In this document: piece by piece, positions 37,247-45,891 of the stretch
Layout of the letters: every line of letters starts with the position of its first letter
Numbering within the stretch: the stretch's first letter is position 1
The notes under the pieces: generated by a model
Seen by the model: only the letters and a program-made list of their open reading frames with translations
Told to the model about the DNA's origin: nothing
Databases searched by the model: none
Assembly (NCBI GenBank): GCA_005862285.1
Contig: SZXW01000010.1
Coordinates: 310,001 to 374,000, forward strand
DNA: 64,000 bases
From: Chlorobium sp.
GTDB lineage: Bacteria; Bacteroidota; Chlorobiia; Chlorobiales; Chlorobiaceae
Direction of reading: 5' to 3'
Made by a program: the position numbers and the translations under genes

Positions 37247-40200
37247 TTACCTGCTGTCGACTTCATCCCGAATACTCCGGGCTTTGTTTGCAAGCGATTC
37301 AGCCTGTTTCTGCCGTCCCATTTTCAAGTACATCTGGGCCATGTTATCAAGAATCTGGGCATAATCGTAGTGACCTTTGCCCCTGTTGCTTTCACATATG
37401 ACAAGAGCCCTGCGGTAATAAGCCTCTGCTGCAGCATACTGTCCGCGTGAGTCATAGATCAGAGCCATCGAGTTCAGTGATTTCGCGACATTCAGATGAT
37501 TTGGCGGAAATATTTTCATCGTCATGTCTATGGATCGCTTCATATATTGCTGGGCTGCATCGTATTTCTGCTGAAGCCTGCAGACCGAAGCGATGTTCTG
37601 CAGCGTTTTGGCCACTTCAGAATGGAATGACCCGTAAGCCTGCTCCTGAATGGTGAGGGCCTTCTGGAAAAGCAGCTCGGCACCGGTATATTGACCCTGG
37701 CGAAGATAAATCGACGCAATACCGCTTATTGAGGATGCGACATCAGGATGCATCGGCCCTTCTGTTTTTTCAAATATGGCGAGAGCTTTCTGATACAGTT
37801 GAAGTGCCGCATCGAATTGCTTCGATTCACTGTAGAGCTCGGCAACATTGTTAAGGATCGAAGCCATACCAGGGTCAGGCGGCGCCCCCGTCTTTTCACG
37901 CAAAGCAACTGCCTGGTTATAAAACAACGTGGCAAGATTCATATTCCGCTGCTTAAGGTACATGCGCCCCATGTTGCTGAGTGTCGTGGCCATGCCGAAT
38001 GAATTGAGACCGCCGGCATTTTCCGGAACGTCCAGCGCCTGTTTGTAGTAACGTTCCGCAACAGCATAGTTTTCCTGCTCAGCCGCAACCACTCCAAGGG
38101 AAGTCAGCAGTAGTCCGAAACCTGAACGATCTTTTCCGGAATGAGACTCCCTGATATCCAGAGCCTGTTTATAAAGCGGTTCGGCCATTGCAAATTGTTT
38201 TCGGGACAGATACACATCGGCAAGCATTTTGAGGGCAGCAGCTTCTGATGAAGATCTCATACCATAGACTTTTCTCGATAGAACAAGGACCTGCTTCGCA
38301 GAAGTAAGGGTATTGTTGTCGTACATTCCCCGCATATAGGAGGTATTGGCAGCCGCAACAAGACTGTCAAGCATTACCTTGTCCCTGTTTATTACTACAG
38401 GTTTTTCAGCTGGAATAACTTCTTTCACAACTGCCCGAGTGCTGTCCGACACATTCGCGGTGCGTTTAGGAAGTTGTTTCATCCTGTCCTGCTTTTCTTC
38501 TCTCTTCTGCGAAATAATGAGACTGTCAGGCCTGGCACCCTGTTTCTGTCTTTCTTCAACCGGCACCTTCACTGCTTTCACAACGCTTTCAGGTTCCTGT
38601 TTTTTTATTTCAGGTTTTTGCACGGCAGCTTTCAGGCTGTCCCGAATGGCGGCTTTTTTCAGGGTTACTCTGAGGCTGTCGGGTTGCTTCATAGCCGGTT
38701 TTATCGGCTGAGCCTTCTCTTCCGCAGGAGCCTTGACGACACTCTCTTTGCCTTCGATTACCGGCGGTTTCTTTTTTACTTTCGTCTGCACCGGCTTCAG
38801 CGTATCCTGTGCCGCATATATTCCCAGCATCATCTTAAACCCTGAGGGTTGTCTGGAACGGAACTTTTCTTCATGCACGATTTTTGCTTCCGCTTTACTT
38901 CTCGCGATCTGCAGTCGGCGCTGCCGTTCCAGCGCTTTTCTTTCCGACAGCGAAAGTACAGGTTTCAACGAGTCCTGTACGACATCTTTTTTTATGGTAA
39001 TTCTGAGACTGTCAGGCCATCCTCCCTGTTTTTGTCTTTCTTCAACCGGCACCTTCACTACTTTCACAACGCTTTCAGGTTCCTGTTTTTTTATTTCAGG
39101 TTTATGAACGGCAGCTTTCAGGCTGTCCCGAATGGCGGCTTTTTTCAGGGTTACTCTGAGGCTGTCGGGTTGCTTCATGGCCGGTTTTACCGGCTGAGCC
39201 TTCTCTTCCGCAGGAGCCTTGACGACACTCACTGAAATTTCGGCGTCCGGTTTTTTCTTTTTCATTTTTGGAGGCACCGGCTTCAGTGTATCCTGTGCCG
39301 CATATATTCCCAGCATCATCTTCAACCCTGAGGGCTGTCTGGAACGGAACTTTTCTTCATGCACGATTTTTGCTTCCGCTTTACTTCTCGCGATCTGCAG
39401 TCGGCGCTGCCGTTCCAGCGCTTTTCTTTGTGTCATCGATAGTACAGGTTTCAACGAATCCTGTACGACATCTCTTTTTATGGTAATTCTGAGACTGTCA
39501 GGCCCGGCACCCTGTTTTTGTCTTTCTTCAACCGGCACCTTCACTGCTTTCACAACGCGTTCAGGTTCCTGTTTTTTTATTTCAGTTTTCTGCATGGCAA
39601 CTCTGAGGCTATCGGGTTGCTTCAAGGCCGGTTTTACCGGCTGAGCCTTCTCTTCCGCAGGAGCCTTGACGACACTCTCTTTGCCTTCGATTACCGGTGG
39701 TTTCTTTTTTACTTTCGTCTGCACCGGCTTCAGAGTATCCAGCATATCATACTTTCCCAGCGTTATTTTCAATTCTGCCGACTGGCCTGACCGGATCTTT
39801 TCCTCATGCCGAAGCCTCGCTTCCGCTCTGGCTTTTGCGATCTCCTGACGTTTTTCCTGCTCAAGTTTTTTTCTTTTAAGCATTTCCTGCTTCAATCGTT
39901 CCAGCCGCTGCTGTTTCAATGCCGCCGTTTTCAAACTGTCATCCATCCGGTTCTTTCTCACCATATCCTGCAATTCTGAACTCGACGGAATATCTTCAAG
40001 CCTGTTCCTCCTGGGATTTACCCTGATCGAATCCGGCCCCTCTTTTTTCCGGTCTGGTTGTTCAATCGCTGTTTTGTGCTTTTCATTAATAGCTGCATGG
40101 CGTAAACTATCTGAAGCACTCTCCTTTTCTAACTCTCTGGCAGGTTTGACTGAATTTGTAGCTCTTGTTTTTACTTTTGCTTTTTTTGCTTCCAGTAATT

Positions 40201-40549
40201 CGTTTTCATTGTTCAATGGTTTTTTTTCTCCGGGTATGACCTTTCGAACGAATGTTTTTTCTTTGGATTTTTGTCTCACATTACCAGGGTTACCTTTTTT
40301 AGAGGCCTTGTTCAGGGTATCTTTCGCTTTTTCACCTCCAAAATCCCATAAGCCCAATTGTGAATTTTTGTTTTCATTTGAAAGAAAAGAGCGGAATGGT
40401 TCGGGTCCGGCATCCTGACGATCGAGTACATTTGCCGGTTCGGCACCGAGATTAAGGAAGCGGGTCAGACAGAGGGTAAAAGAAAGTATAAGTACGCGGC
40501 AGGCTGTGCGAACTGTTTTTTTCTGATATTCCATTGCACTTGTAATCAT
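37247..40549 (-). CDS. Large exported TPR protein with tandem 162-residue repeats
   Basis: A 1100-residue protein with a likely N-terminal signal or anchor helix (about 13-35). A highly charged Lys/Glu/Pro region (about 50-735) follows, then about eight kinesin-light-chain-type tetratricopeptide repeats of 42 residues (about 750-1095, for example AEPLYKQALDIRE, AERYYKQALDV, ALQLYQKALAIFEK). The charged region holds two near-identical 162-residue units (350-511, 512-673) and a more diverged copy (172-349), each with PDSLRIT..., KALERQRRLQIARSKAEAK and VVKAPAEEKAQPVKPA. It is probably periplasmic or surface-linked; the helical, basic repeat region may be a filament or spacer and the TPRs a protein-binding platform. 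Function unknown. The start at 40549 has AGG seven bases before it; an ATG five codons later is possible. Confidence 0.8.
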   Translation of the reverse strand: MITSAMEYQKKTVRTACRVLILSFTLCLTRFLNLGAEPANVLDRQDAGPEPFRSFLSNENKNSQLGLWDFGGEKAKDTLNKASKKGNPGNVRQKSKEKTFVRKVIPGEKKPLNNENELLEAKKAKVKTRATNSVKPARELEKESASDSLRHAAINEKHKTAIEQPDRKKEGPDSIRVNPRRNRLEDIPSSSELQDMVRKNRMDDSLKTAALKQQRLERLKQEMLKRKKLEQEKRQEIAKARAEARLRHEEKIRSGQSAELKITLGKYDMLDTLKPVQTKVKKKPPVIEGKESVVKAPAEEKAQPVKPALKQPDSLRVAMQKTEIKKQEPERVVKAVKVPVEERQKQGAGPDSLRITIKRDVVQDSLKPVLSMTQRKALERQRRLQIARSKAEAKIVHEEKFRSRQPSGLKMMLGIYAAQDTLKPVPPKMKKKKPDAEISVSVVKAPAEEKAQPVKPAMKQPDSLRVTLKKAAIRDSLKAAVHKPEIKKQEPESVVKVVKVPVEERQKQGGWPDSLRITIKKDVVQDSLKPVLSLSERKALERQRRLQIARSKAEAKIVHEEKFRSRQPSGFKMMLGIYAAQDTLKPVQTKVKKKPPVIEGKESVVKAPAEEKAQPIKPAMKQPDSLRVTLKKAAIRDSLKAAVQKPEIKKQEPESVVKAVKVPVEERQKQGARPDSLIISQKREEKQDRMKQLPKRTANVSDSTRAVVKEVIPAEKPVVINRDKVMLDSLVAAANTSYMRGMYDNNTLTSAKQVLVLSRKVYGMRSSSEAAALKMLADVYLSRKQFAMAEPLYKQALDIRESHSGKDRSGFGLLLTSLGVVAAEQENYAVAERYYKQALDVPENAGGLNSFGMATTLSNMGRMYLKQRNMNLATLFYNQAVALREKTGAPPDPGMASILNNVAELYSESKQFDAALQLYQKALAIFEKTEGPMHPDVASSISGIASIYLRQGQYTGAELLFQKALTIQEQAYGSFHSEVAKTLQNIASVCRLQQKYDAAQQYMKRSIDMTMKIFPPNHLNVAKSLNSMALIYDSRGQYAAAEAYYRRALVICESNRGKGHYDYAQILDNMAQMYLKMGRQKQAESLANKARSIRDEVDSR
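38531..39016 (-). repeat. 486-bp coding tandem repeat, unit B
   Basis: Second of two near-identical 486-bp units inside the TPR protein gene (residues 512-673). The spacing of matched landmarks (38554, 39040, 39526) is exactly 486 bases twice, so the frame is kept. High nucleotide identity suggests recent duplication or gene conversion. Confidence 0.85.
39017..39502 (-). repeat. 486-bp coding tandem repeat, unit A
   Basis: First of the two near-identical units (residues 350-511). It differs from unit B mainly in the PPKMKKKKPDAEISV segment, where unit B has QTKVKKKPPVIEGKE. A diverged third copy lies upstream in the gene (39503-40036). Confidence 0.85.
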
Positions 40550-40609
40550 AAACCTGAAATGACTGAATAGGACTTTTTTCCTGTCAGTTAATAATAAGGT
40601 AAATATCGC

Positions 40610-41071
40610 TTATTTCGTTAGATATAAACCCCCGTTTTTCCGGAGCAACGCATAAAAATCTTCGTACCGCTGCTTCCCGACCCTTGATTCAGTCGATGTA
40701 TGAACCCATCCCCATCCTCTGCTGATTGTTATCTGCCCGACTCTGAAAACCACATCGATACGATGCAGTTCCAAGACTTTTTTACGGACTGCATCGAGAA
40801 TTTCCCTGCGTTCCGGACTTCCCTGCCGGGGCATATAGGAAAATGTATCATTGGAAGGTACCGCGAAGCAACTATGTCGAGCAGCAAAGAAAAGAATCAT
40901 TCCAAAAACACTTATCAACAACAGCTTTTGCCATCGAGCAGAGAACTGAAATCCCTTTATTCCTTTACTTTTTTCAAGCCGAAAGGCGCTTCGCACAAAA
41001 CATTGTATTCGGCTCCGGATGGTTTCAGAAGAGACTCGTAAAGACATATTTTCCGGAGTTTTGCTGACCAT
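40610..41071 (-). CDS. Small exported or membrane-anchored hypothetical protein
   Basis: An open frame of up to 153 residues; I do not recognise the family. A hydrophobic segment (KLLLISVFGMILFFAARHSCFA, residues about 49-70 from the first ATG) looks like a signal peptide, followed by an 83-residue mature domain with RREILDAVRKKVLEL and a Gly-Trp-Gly-Trp motif (SRGWGWVHTSTES). If the first ATG (41071) is used it overlaps thpR by 115 bases. A later TTG near 40918-40921, after an AAAGGAATAAAGGGA Shine-Dalgarno-like stretch, would remove the overlap and leave a neat signal peptide. The start is therefore unsettled. The TPR gene follows 60 bases downstream. Confidence 0.6.
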   Translation of the reverse strand: MVSKTPENMSLRVSSETIRSRIQCFVRSAFRLEKSKGIKGFQFSARWQKLLLISVFGMILFFAARHSCFAVPSNDTFSYMPRQGSPERREILDAVRKKVLELHRIDVVFRVGQITISRGWGWVHTSTESRVGKQRYEDFYALLRKNGGLYLTK

Positions 41072-41529
41072 TCTACCTGCAAGGCTGGCATTTTGGAAGC
41101 TATTATGCCCTGGTTTTCAAATCGGATTCGTGCGATGGTAAGATGAAGAAGATAAGATCTTTTTTCCTGTTGATCGGTTGACAGGAGAGCAGAAAGATCC
41201 TGCTGAAGGGTCGATAAAACGGAAGGAGCGCTTCCCGTAGCCCATAAAAGGCGTGGTTTCCGTGCATTCGGTCCCGGAGAAACGGACGTGAAGGTTACAT
41301 CGATATCCTGAAGAACTGATGCAATTTCTTCGAGCAATGTACAAACCGGCTCCACCGATGAACATAGCCAGGGAGGAACAATGGTAAGATGCAGGTTGTC
41401 TTGATTTATCCATCGAACAGGCAGGGTGTCATGATCTTTCCTGAATACCCTCACCGCCTCTTTAAGCTCTTTTTCTGCCGGGATGCCGATGAAGACTCTC
41501 TTTGCCGCTGTATCGGTTTTCTTTGACAT
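40957..41529 (-). CDS. thpR: RNA 2',3'-cyclic phosphodiesterase ThpR (2H phosphoesterase)
   Basis: A 190-residue member of the LigT/ThpR two-histidine family. The paired catalytic motifs are HLTIVPP (about 47-53) and HLTIARI (about 129-135). The N-terminus KRVFIGIPAEKELKEAV is typical. Family enzymes open 2',3'-cyclic phosphates to 2'-phosphates in RNA. The second gene of its strand overlaps or abuts its 3' end. Confidence 0.85.
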   Translation of the reverse strand: MSKKTDTAAKRVFIGIPAEKELKEAVRVFRKDHDTLPVRWINQDNLHLTIVPPWLCSSVEPVCTLLEEIASVLQDIDVTFTSVSPGPNARKPRLLWATGSAPSVLSTLQQDLSALLSTDQQEKRSYLLHLTIARIRFENQGIIASKMPALQVEWSAKLRKICLYESLLKPSGAEYNVLCEAPFGLKKVKE

Positions 41530-41610
41530 AACGACGGTATTGCAGATAAAACGTAAATTATCAGGTTTGATCAGGATATGATCTTCAACCTGATATAAAA
41601 GCTGTACAAT

Positions 41611-41640
41611 AAAAAAAGCCGCTGTGACAAATCAGCGGCT
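41611..41640 (-). terminator. Strong terminator of the exported-protein cassette
   Basis: Perfect 8-bp stem AGCCGCTG / CAGCGGCT (41617-41624 with 41633-41640), flanked by an A-run on the left and a T-run on the right, so it can work in both directions. On the minus strand it ends the 43329-41666 unit 25 bases after the stop codon. Confidence 0.9.
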
Positions 41641-41665
41641 TTTTTTTTAGCTGTCAATTACCTGC

Positions 41666-42595
41666 TCACCTCATTGCCTGAGCGGCTTCATACTTCTTTT
41701 TCTTTAACGAACCGTGGCTATTACCGTTCATTCCGTTACCAGTATTCTCTACCTTGGGAGCAACCACCGGTGCCGGTTCTGCAGGCCTGGAGTAAGCTGA
41801 TGCGATATTGACTATGCCGGAATTATCGGTCTCGGCAACGATAAGAAATGTACAGCCAACGATTGCTGTCGGGACCGTAACACCGCCGTTCCTTGAATAG
41901 CCGGCAGCCACACCACCCATCATATGTGCCATCTCGAAGAGCCCGGAAAGCAAGGGAGATATAGAAAAGCCACTGCCTCTCGCATCCACACCGGAAGCGT
42001 AAGTAATGGTGTTGGGAATTGAAAGCAGGGTTAAATTATACCCTTTCAGCTCGTGGACACAATTGACGAAGTGGACAGCATCATAAAGCAGAGTTGGAAC
42101 ATCCACTTCATCAGCTCTGTCCTTGCGGCTCTGAATGGTGATCGAACCGACTACCTCTCCTTTCGCTATACCGTTGAAATTGCAAGCAACGATCCTTTTA
42201 TCGTTTCCGCCGCGTTTCGGCAGTTTCGCACCGTTATAAATAATTTTGGTACCTTTGCTGCACCCTATCGACACTTCGTGGTATACCGTAGAGAAAAAGT
42301 TTCTGGAAAGCAACGGAATACCCGTCACCTGTGCAGGCAGACCCTGAAATGCGAAGAGTGTTGGAGGTACCGCCTGAGCATTTAGTGTACCAGGTAACTG
42401 GATACTTGACTCGAAGTTCTGCGTGATGCTACCGCCGCCATAATTGGTATATTGACCATTCGAGATAGCCTTGTTGCTGTCGTCAATCGAAATATTGTTA
42501 TTATTGTTATTGACATTGGCACTACCCGAGTCGGTACCAAAAGCGACATTGGCAAACATCACAACAGAAAAACACAAGCATAAAAAAAACCTCAT
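41666..42595 (-). CDS. Exported hypothetical protein, 309 aa
   Basis: I do not recognise this protein. It has a signal peptide (MRFFLCLCFSVVMFANVAFG, about 1-20), an Asn-rich segment with six consecutive Asn (about 29-34), and a globular middle. Four mature cysteines (SIGCSKG, VACNFNG, VNCVHEL, VGCTFLI) could form two disulfides. It ends in a Pro/Ala stretch and a basic tail LKKKKYEAAQAMR. It should be periplasmic or on the surface. It is the second gene of a unit with the low-complexity protein at 42700-43329, with a hairpin between them and a strong terminator after it. Subunit plus accessory factor is one reading, but this is speculation. Confidence 0.75.
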   Translation of the reverse strand: MRFFLCLCFSVVMFANVAFGTDSGSANVNNNNNNISIDDSNKAISNGQYTNYGGGSITQNFESSIQLPGTLNAQAVPPTLFAFQGLPAQVTGIPLLSRNFFSTVYHEVSIGCSKGTKIIYNGAKLPKRGGNDKRIVACNFNGIAKGEVVGSITIQSRKDRADEVDVPTLLYDAVHFVNCVHELKGYNLTLLSIPNTITYASGVDARGSGFSISPLLSGLFEMAHMMGGVAAGYSRNGGVTVPTAIVGCTFLIVAETDNSGIVNIASAYSRPAEPAPVVAPKVENTGNGMNGNSHGSLKKKKYEAAQAMR

Positions 42596-42624
42596 TGAGC
42601 ACCTTCCTTTTTAGTAAACCCGAA

Positions 42625-42650
42625 GGTTGGCCGGAAAACTCCGGCCAACC
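42625..42650 (-). terminator. Intercistronic hairpin in the exported-protein cassette
   Basis: A perfect 11-bp stem with 4-base loop (GGTTGGCCGGA, 42625-42635, with TCCGGCCAACC, 42640-42650) 50 bases after the stop of the first gene. No clear T-run follows on the minus strand, so partial termination or protection of the upstream message is likely. This is a common way to express a major subunit more than its partner. Confidence 0.65.
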
Positions 42651-42699
42651 ACCAGATCTGGTTTTTCAAGAACTCGCGTTCAATTGCTGCATACAGCGA

Positions 42700-43329
42700 T
42701 TATGGAGCAGTTGGAGCAGAGACCGATACAGACTTGTAGTCACCGCCGACTGCGAATGCCACGTTGCTCAGGTTGAAGTCGAAGGTCATGGTGTTAGTTA
42801 CTGTTCCACCATTGGTCTTCGCAATCTGATCGGTATTGATGACATGTGCAGCAGCAGCAGCAGCATCAGCCCGGGCAGAAGCCTCAGCAGCAGCAGCAGC
42901 ATCACCGCCAACACCACCAGGACCACCTAAAGCAAGGTTACCACCATTACCACCATTTCCGCCATTTCCACCAGGAGCAGCAACACCAGCAGAAGCAGCA
43001 TCAGCAGCAGCAGCAGCAGCAGCGCCATCGACGAAGAGCCTGTTGGAAGCATTGGCTTCGTTTCCGATGGTCAGCACTTTCAGATCAGGGAATACCGAAG
43101 AGATATGGCCATTCTGGATAGCGATAGCTTTCGTGATGTCGATATTGGTGATCTTGGTGATATCGGTTTTTTTGGTGATATCGACATTAATATCGGTTTT
43201 TGTTGTGATATCCGTTGTTTTTGTGATATCGGTGGTGATGTTACCAGCGGAATTGCTGCTTGCAAACGATACACCAGTGATACCGATAACGGCAACTGCG
43301 GTCAGACCTGCGATCAATGATTTTTTCAT
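42700..43329 (-). CDS. Exported low-complexity protein (DIT repeats, Ala and Gly tracts)
   Basis: A 209-residue exported protein of unknown function. A signal peptide (MKKSLIAGLTAVAVIGITGVSFA, about 1-23) is followed by a strand-like repeat of Asp-Ile-Thr-Lys units (TTDITKTTDITTKTDI and on, about 30-65). Next come an ordinary stretch, an Ala tract (GAAAAAAADAASAG), a Gly/Asn tract (GGNGGNGGN, GGPGGVGGD), a second Ala tract and a Thr/Val/Asn-rich C-terminus (TVTNTMTFDFNLSNVAF). It has no cysteine. The composition suits a fibre, matrix or amyloid-like surface protein, but no known family (curlin, Fap, collagen) is matched by eye. The ATG at 43329 gives the proper signal peptide. A perfect inverted repeat lies 60 bases upstream. 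Confidence 0.75.
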   Translation of the reverse strand: MKKSLIAGLTAVAVIGITGVSFASSNSAGNITTDITKTTDITTKTDINVDITKKTDITKITNIDITKAIAIQNGHISSVFPDLKVLTIGNEANASNRLFVDGAAAAAAADAASAGVAAPGGNGGNGGNGGNLALGGPGGVGGDAAAAAEASARADAAAAAAHVINTDQIAKTNGGTVTNTMTFDFNLSNVAFAVGGDYKSVSVSAPTAP

Positions 43330-43725
43330 GATGACCTCTGTTTTGATTTGATTATTCAAAATACAAGAGAACAAGAACTAAAGCTACTTAGTTGTTAGGG
43401 GAAGTAATACCTAACAACTACAATTAAGAGTTTTTAAATAAAAATTCCAAATATTTGAACTCACAAAATCAACACAAGCCATTTAAACTTTAAAAAACAA
43501 ACAGAAGGCGTAATTAATTAGTACATTTATCATAACCGGCGGTGTATAGGCAAACAACTCTAACACAAAACAATAAAACAGTCATATTAAAAAACGTTAA
43601 AACTTCAACATGAAAAAGTATTATTGCAATATTAATTGCCTTATATTTGAGTATTTAAATCAATTCTCCCGTTATTTATTACATTATAGTTGTATACAAT
43701 ACTCCTGTCATAAAATCATAAGCCA
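43330..43725. other. Divergent AT-rich intergenic region
   Basis: 396 bases between the low-complexity exported protein (minus) and the universal stress protein (plus). Very AT-rich and likely to hold both promoters. Apart from the inverted repeat at 43389-43420 I see no gene or known motif. Confidence 0.5.
43389..43420 (-). promoter_or_regulatory. Perfect inverted repeat in the leader of the exported-protein cassette
   Basis: TAGTTGTTAGG (43389-43399) and CCTAACAACTA (43410-43420): 11 bp perfect, 10-base spacer, 60-90 bases before the start codon. It may be a 5' stabilising hairpin or a regulator binding site. Confidence 0.5.
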
Positions 43726-44184
43726 ATGTTCAAAATCAACACAATTCTTTGCCCTGTCGATTTCTCGGATGCCGCACATAAAGCTGTCGGTTATGCGAAA
43801 GAATTCGCCGCCACAACGGGCGCAGCGATTTACCTGCTGCACGTCGTAGAGCCCATTCCCATTCCACCGGTTGACGCTTCGCTGAATTATATACAGATCG
43901 AAGAAGAACTTGAAAAAGCAGCGGAAACCGACCTCAACACTCTCAAGGATTCGCTTGCCTCCTCGGGTCTGAAAGTAGACGGCAGTCTCGAGACAGGAAA
44001 TCCGGCCGATATCATTCTCGAAAAAGCGGAAGAGCTGCAGGTGAATTTCATCATTATGGGTTCCCATGGCCGGAAAGGCCTTAACCGCCTGATTATGGGA
44101 AGCGTTGCCGATGCCGTTATCCGTAAATCCGATTGTCCGGTGCTTATCGTTAAAAGCGATGAAAAAGAGTTCATCGGTGAATAA
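43726..44184 (+). CDS. Universal stress protein (UspA family)
   Basis: A 152-residue cytoplasmic protein with the Usp alpha/beta fold. The start MFKINTILCPVDFSDAAHKAV and the ATP-binding pattern Gly-2x-Gly-9x-Gly-Ser in MGSHGRKGLNRLIMGSVADA (about 121-140) put it in the ATP-binding group. Usp proteins are induced by starvation and stress, but the role of this one cannot be told. It is monocistronic, with long AT-rich DNA on both sides. Confidence 0.93.
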   Translation: MFKINTILCPVDFSDAAHKAVGYAKEFAATTGAAIYLLHVVEPIPIPPVDASLNYIQIEEELEKAAETDLNTLKDSLASSGLKVDGSLETGNPADIILEKAEELQVNFIIMGSHGRKGLNRLIMGSVADAVIRKSDCPVLIVKSDEKEFIGE

Positions 44185-44604
44185 CTCGAACTAAATTCTA
44201 TAAGCACAATCATTTTTTTAACATTCCCTGTATGAAAGCATGGAGTGGAAGAAACTTGCCCACCCTTGCCTTTCCTCTCCGTCAGTAATACAATAGAATC
44301 ACGTCTGTTCGCATTGTCACCTGAGGCAATGTATATATGAATATTTCAAAGCGATCAATATGGCATCCTGAAATCCATTGATCGTGCCGGTTCTGTTTTT
44401 GATTTGAATTGCAGGATAAGAAAAAAGCTATTGTTCGCAGAAAAACTGAAGGTATTTACATTTTATTTACGCCAATCATTATTATTTCCTTGTTAGGCAA
44501 TAACAGCTTTCCGCTTCTTTTATCGATGCATCAGAAAAGTCGAGCACGAAAACATGATATATTATATATACATTGACGCTATTTTATTTGAAATCATAAC
44601 CGAC
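44185..44604. other. Intergenic region, no gene seen
   Basis: 420 bases between the usp stop codon and the preferred waaA start. AT-rich, with only short chance frames (for example 18 codons from 44232) and a weak CATTG/CAATG hairpin near 44315. I see no RNA gene or recognisable motif. The waaA promoter probably lies in its second half. Confidence 0.4.
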
Positions 44605-45891
44605 ATGAACTCTTTTACCCTTCATTTTTATTCTAATCTGATACCACTGTTTTCCGGTATAGCGAAAATGGCCACGCCCTTCCACCCGAAAATCAGGAAT
44701 TTTTTCAAGGCGAGAGAAGGACTGTTCGAAGATCTCGAAAAAAAAATCTCATCAGCCAAACTTTCGGATTTCAAATTGTGGGTACACGCATCATCGGTTG
44801 GAGAATTCGAACAGGCCCGTCCTGTCATTTCAACCCTGAAAAAGAAGTACCCGGATATGACCGTTTTCGTCTCATTCCTGTCCGATTCCGGTTTCAATGC
44901 CTGCAGGAATTACGCTGACGCCACGGCTATTTTCTATTTACCTGCCGATACCCGTTCAAATGCCAGGCATCTGCTCTCGATGATAAAACCGGATGCTCTT
45001 TTACTGATGCGTTACGACTTCTGGCCTAACCATCTCCTCGAATTGAAAAAACAGGGAGCGAAACTGATCCTTGCCGCAGCGGTGCTCCAGGAACATTCAC
45101 AATATTTCCATCCTTTTCTCAAAAGCTTCTACAGAAGTATTTTCGCATTGTTCGACCGCATCTATACCGTATCGGAAAAGGATGCCGTTGCCTTCAGGCA
45201 ATATTTCAATTGCTCACAGGCAGAAGCCGCAGGTGATCCGAGATTTGACCAAGTGGTGCTTCGCAGCCGGAGCACCGGTAAAATCGGCCGTCTCAAAGAG
45301 CTTTTTGCCAACCGGATGGTGATTGTCGCCGGAAGCGTCTGGGAAAAAGATGAAGAGGTGATGATCAACGCATGGAAAAAAATGGCGGAGAAGCCATCCC
45401 TTATCCTTGTTCCGCATGAAGTGCATCAGCAGAATATGCAACGGATATACCGCAACCTCGAGAATCGCTCTCTGCCGTTTATGTCATTCTCGAATCTCGA
45501 TAACAGCTTTGATCCTGATCGTCATATCCTTGTCATAGACCGTATCGGTTTTCTGGCCGAGCTTTACTCCATTGCATCAATCGCATATGTCGGAGGGGGA
45601 TTCATCGATAATGTGCATAACACAATTGAACCCGCAGTCTACGGAATACCGGTCATCAGCGGACCGAATATCCAGAATTCCCCGGAAGCCGAAGAGCTCG
45701 TAGAAACAGGCGGAGCGTTTGTCATTGATAATGCCGAACAACTTTACACGATATTGACAAACCTTGTCCTTGACCCCTCACGAAGAATAAATGCAGGTAA
45801 ACTGGCTGGAAAATTTGTCGAGGAAAGAACAGGGGGAACTGCAAAAATTGTCTCCGGTATCGAAAGCCTCATGCCTGCATTTCCCGTCTGA
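44605..45891 (+). CDS. waaA: 3-deoxy-D-manno-octulosonic-acid (Kdo) transferase
   Basis: A 428-residue GT-B glycosyltransferase that adds Kdo to lipid A precursor on the inner membrane, needed for lipopolysaccharide. It has the N-terminal anchor region and WVHASSVGEFEQARPVI, which contains the proposed catalytic glutamate (Glu in GEFEQ). The C-terminal nucleotide-sugar site shows YVGGGFIDNVHNTIEPAVYGIPVISGP. The ATG at 44605 is preferred; the frame continues 17 codons upstream to 44554 without a good family match. It has no LPS neighbours here. Confidence 0.93.
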   Translation: MNSFTLHFYSNLIPLFSGIAKMATPFHPKIRNFFKAREGLFEDLEKKISSAKLSDFKLWVHASSVGEFEQARPVISTLKKKYPDMTVFVSFLSDSGFNACRNYADATAIFYLPADTRSNARHLLSMIKPDALLLMRYDFWPNHLLELKKQGAKLILAAAVLQEHSQYFHPFLKSFYRSIFALFDRIYTVSEKDAVAFRQYFNCSQAEAAGDPRFDQVVLRSRSTGKIGRLKELFANRMVIVAGSVWEKDEEVMINAWKKMAEKPSLILVPHEVHQQNMQRIYRNLENRSLPFMSFSNLDNSFDPDRHILVIDRIGFLAELYSIASIAYVGGGFIDNVHNTIEPAVYGIPVISGPNIQNSPEAEELVETGGAFVIDNAEQLYTILTNLVLDPSRRINAGKLAGKFVEERTGGTAKIVSGIESLMPAFPV

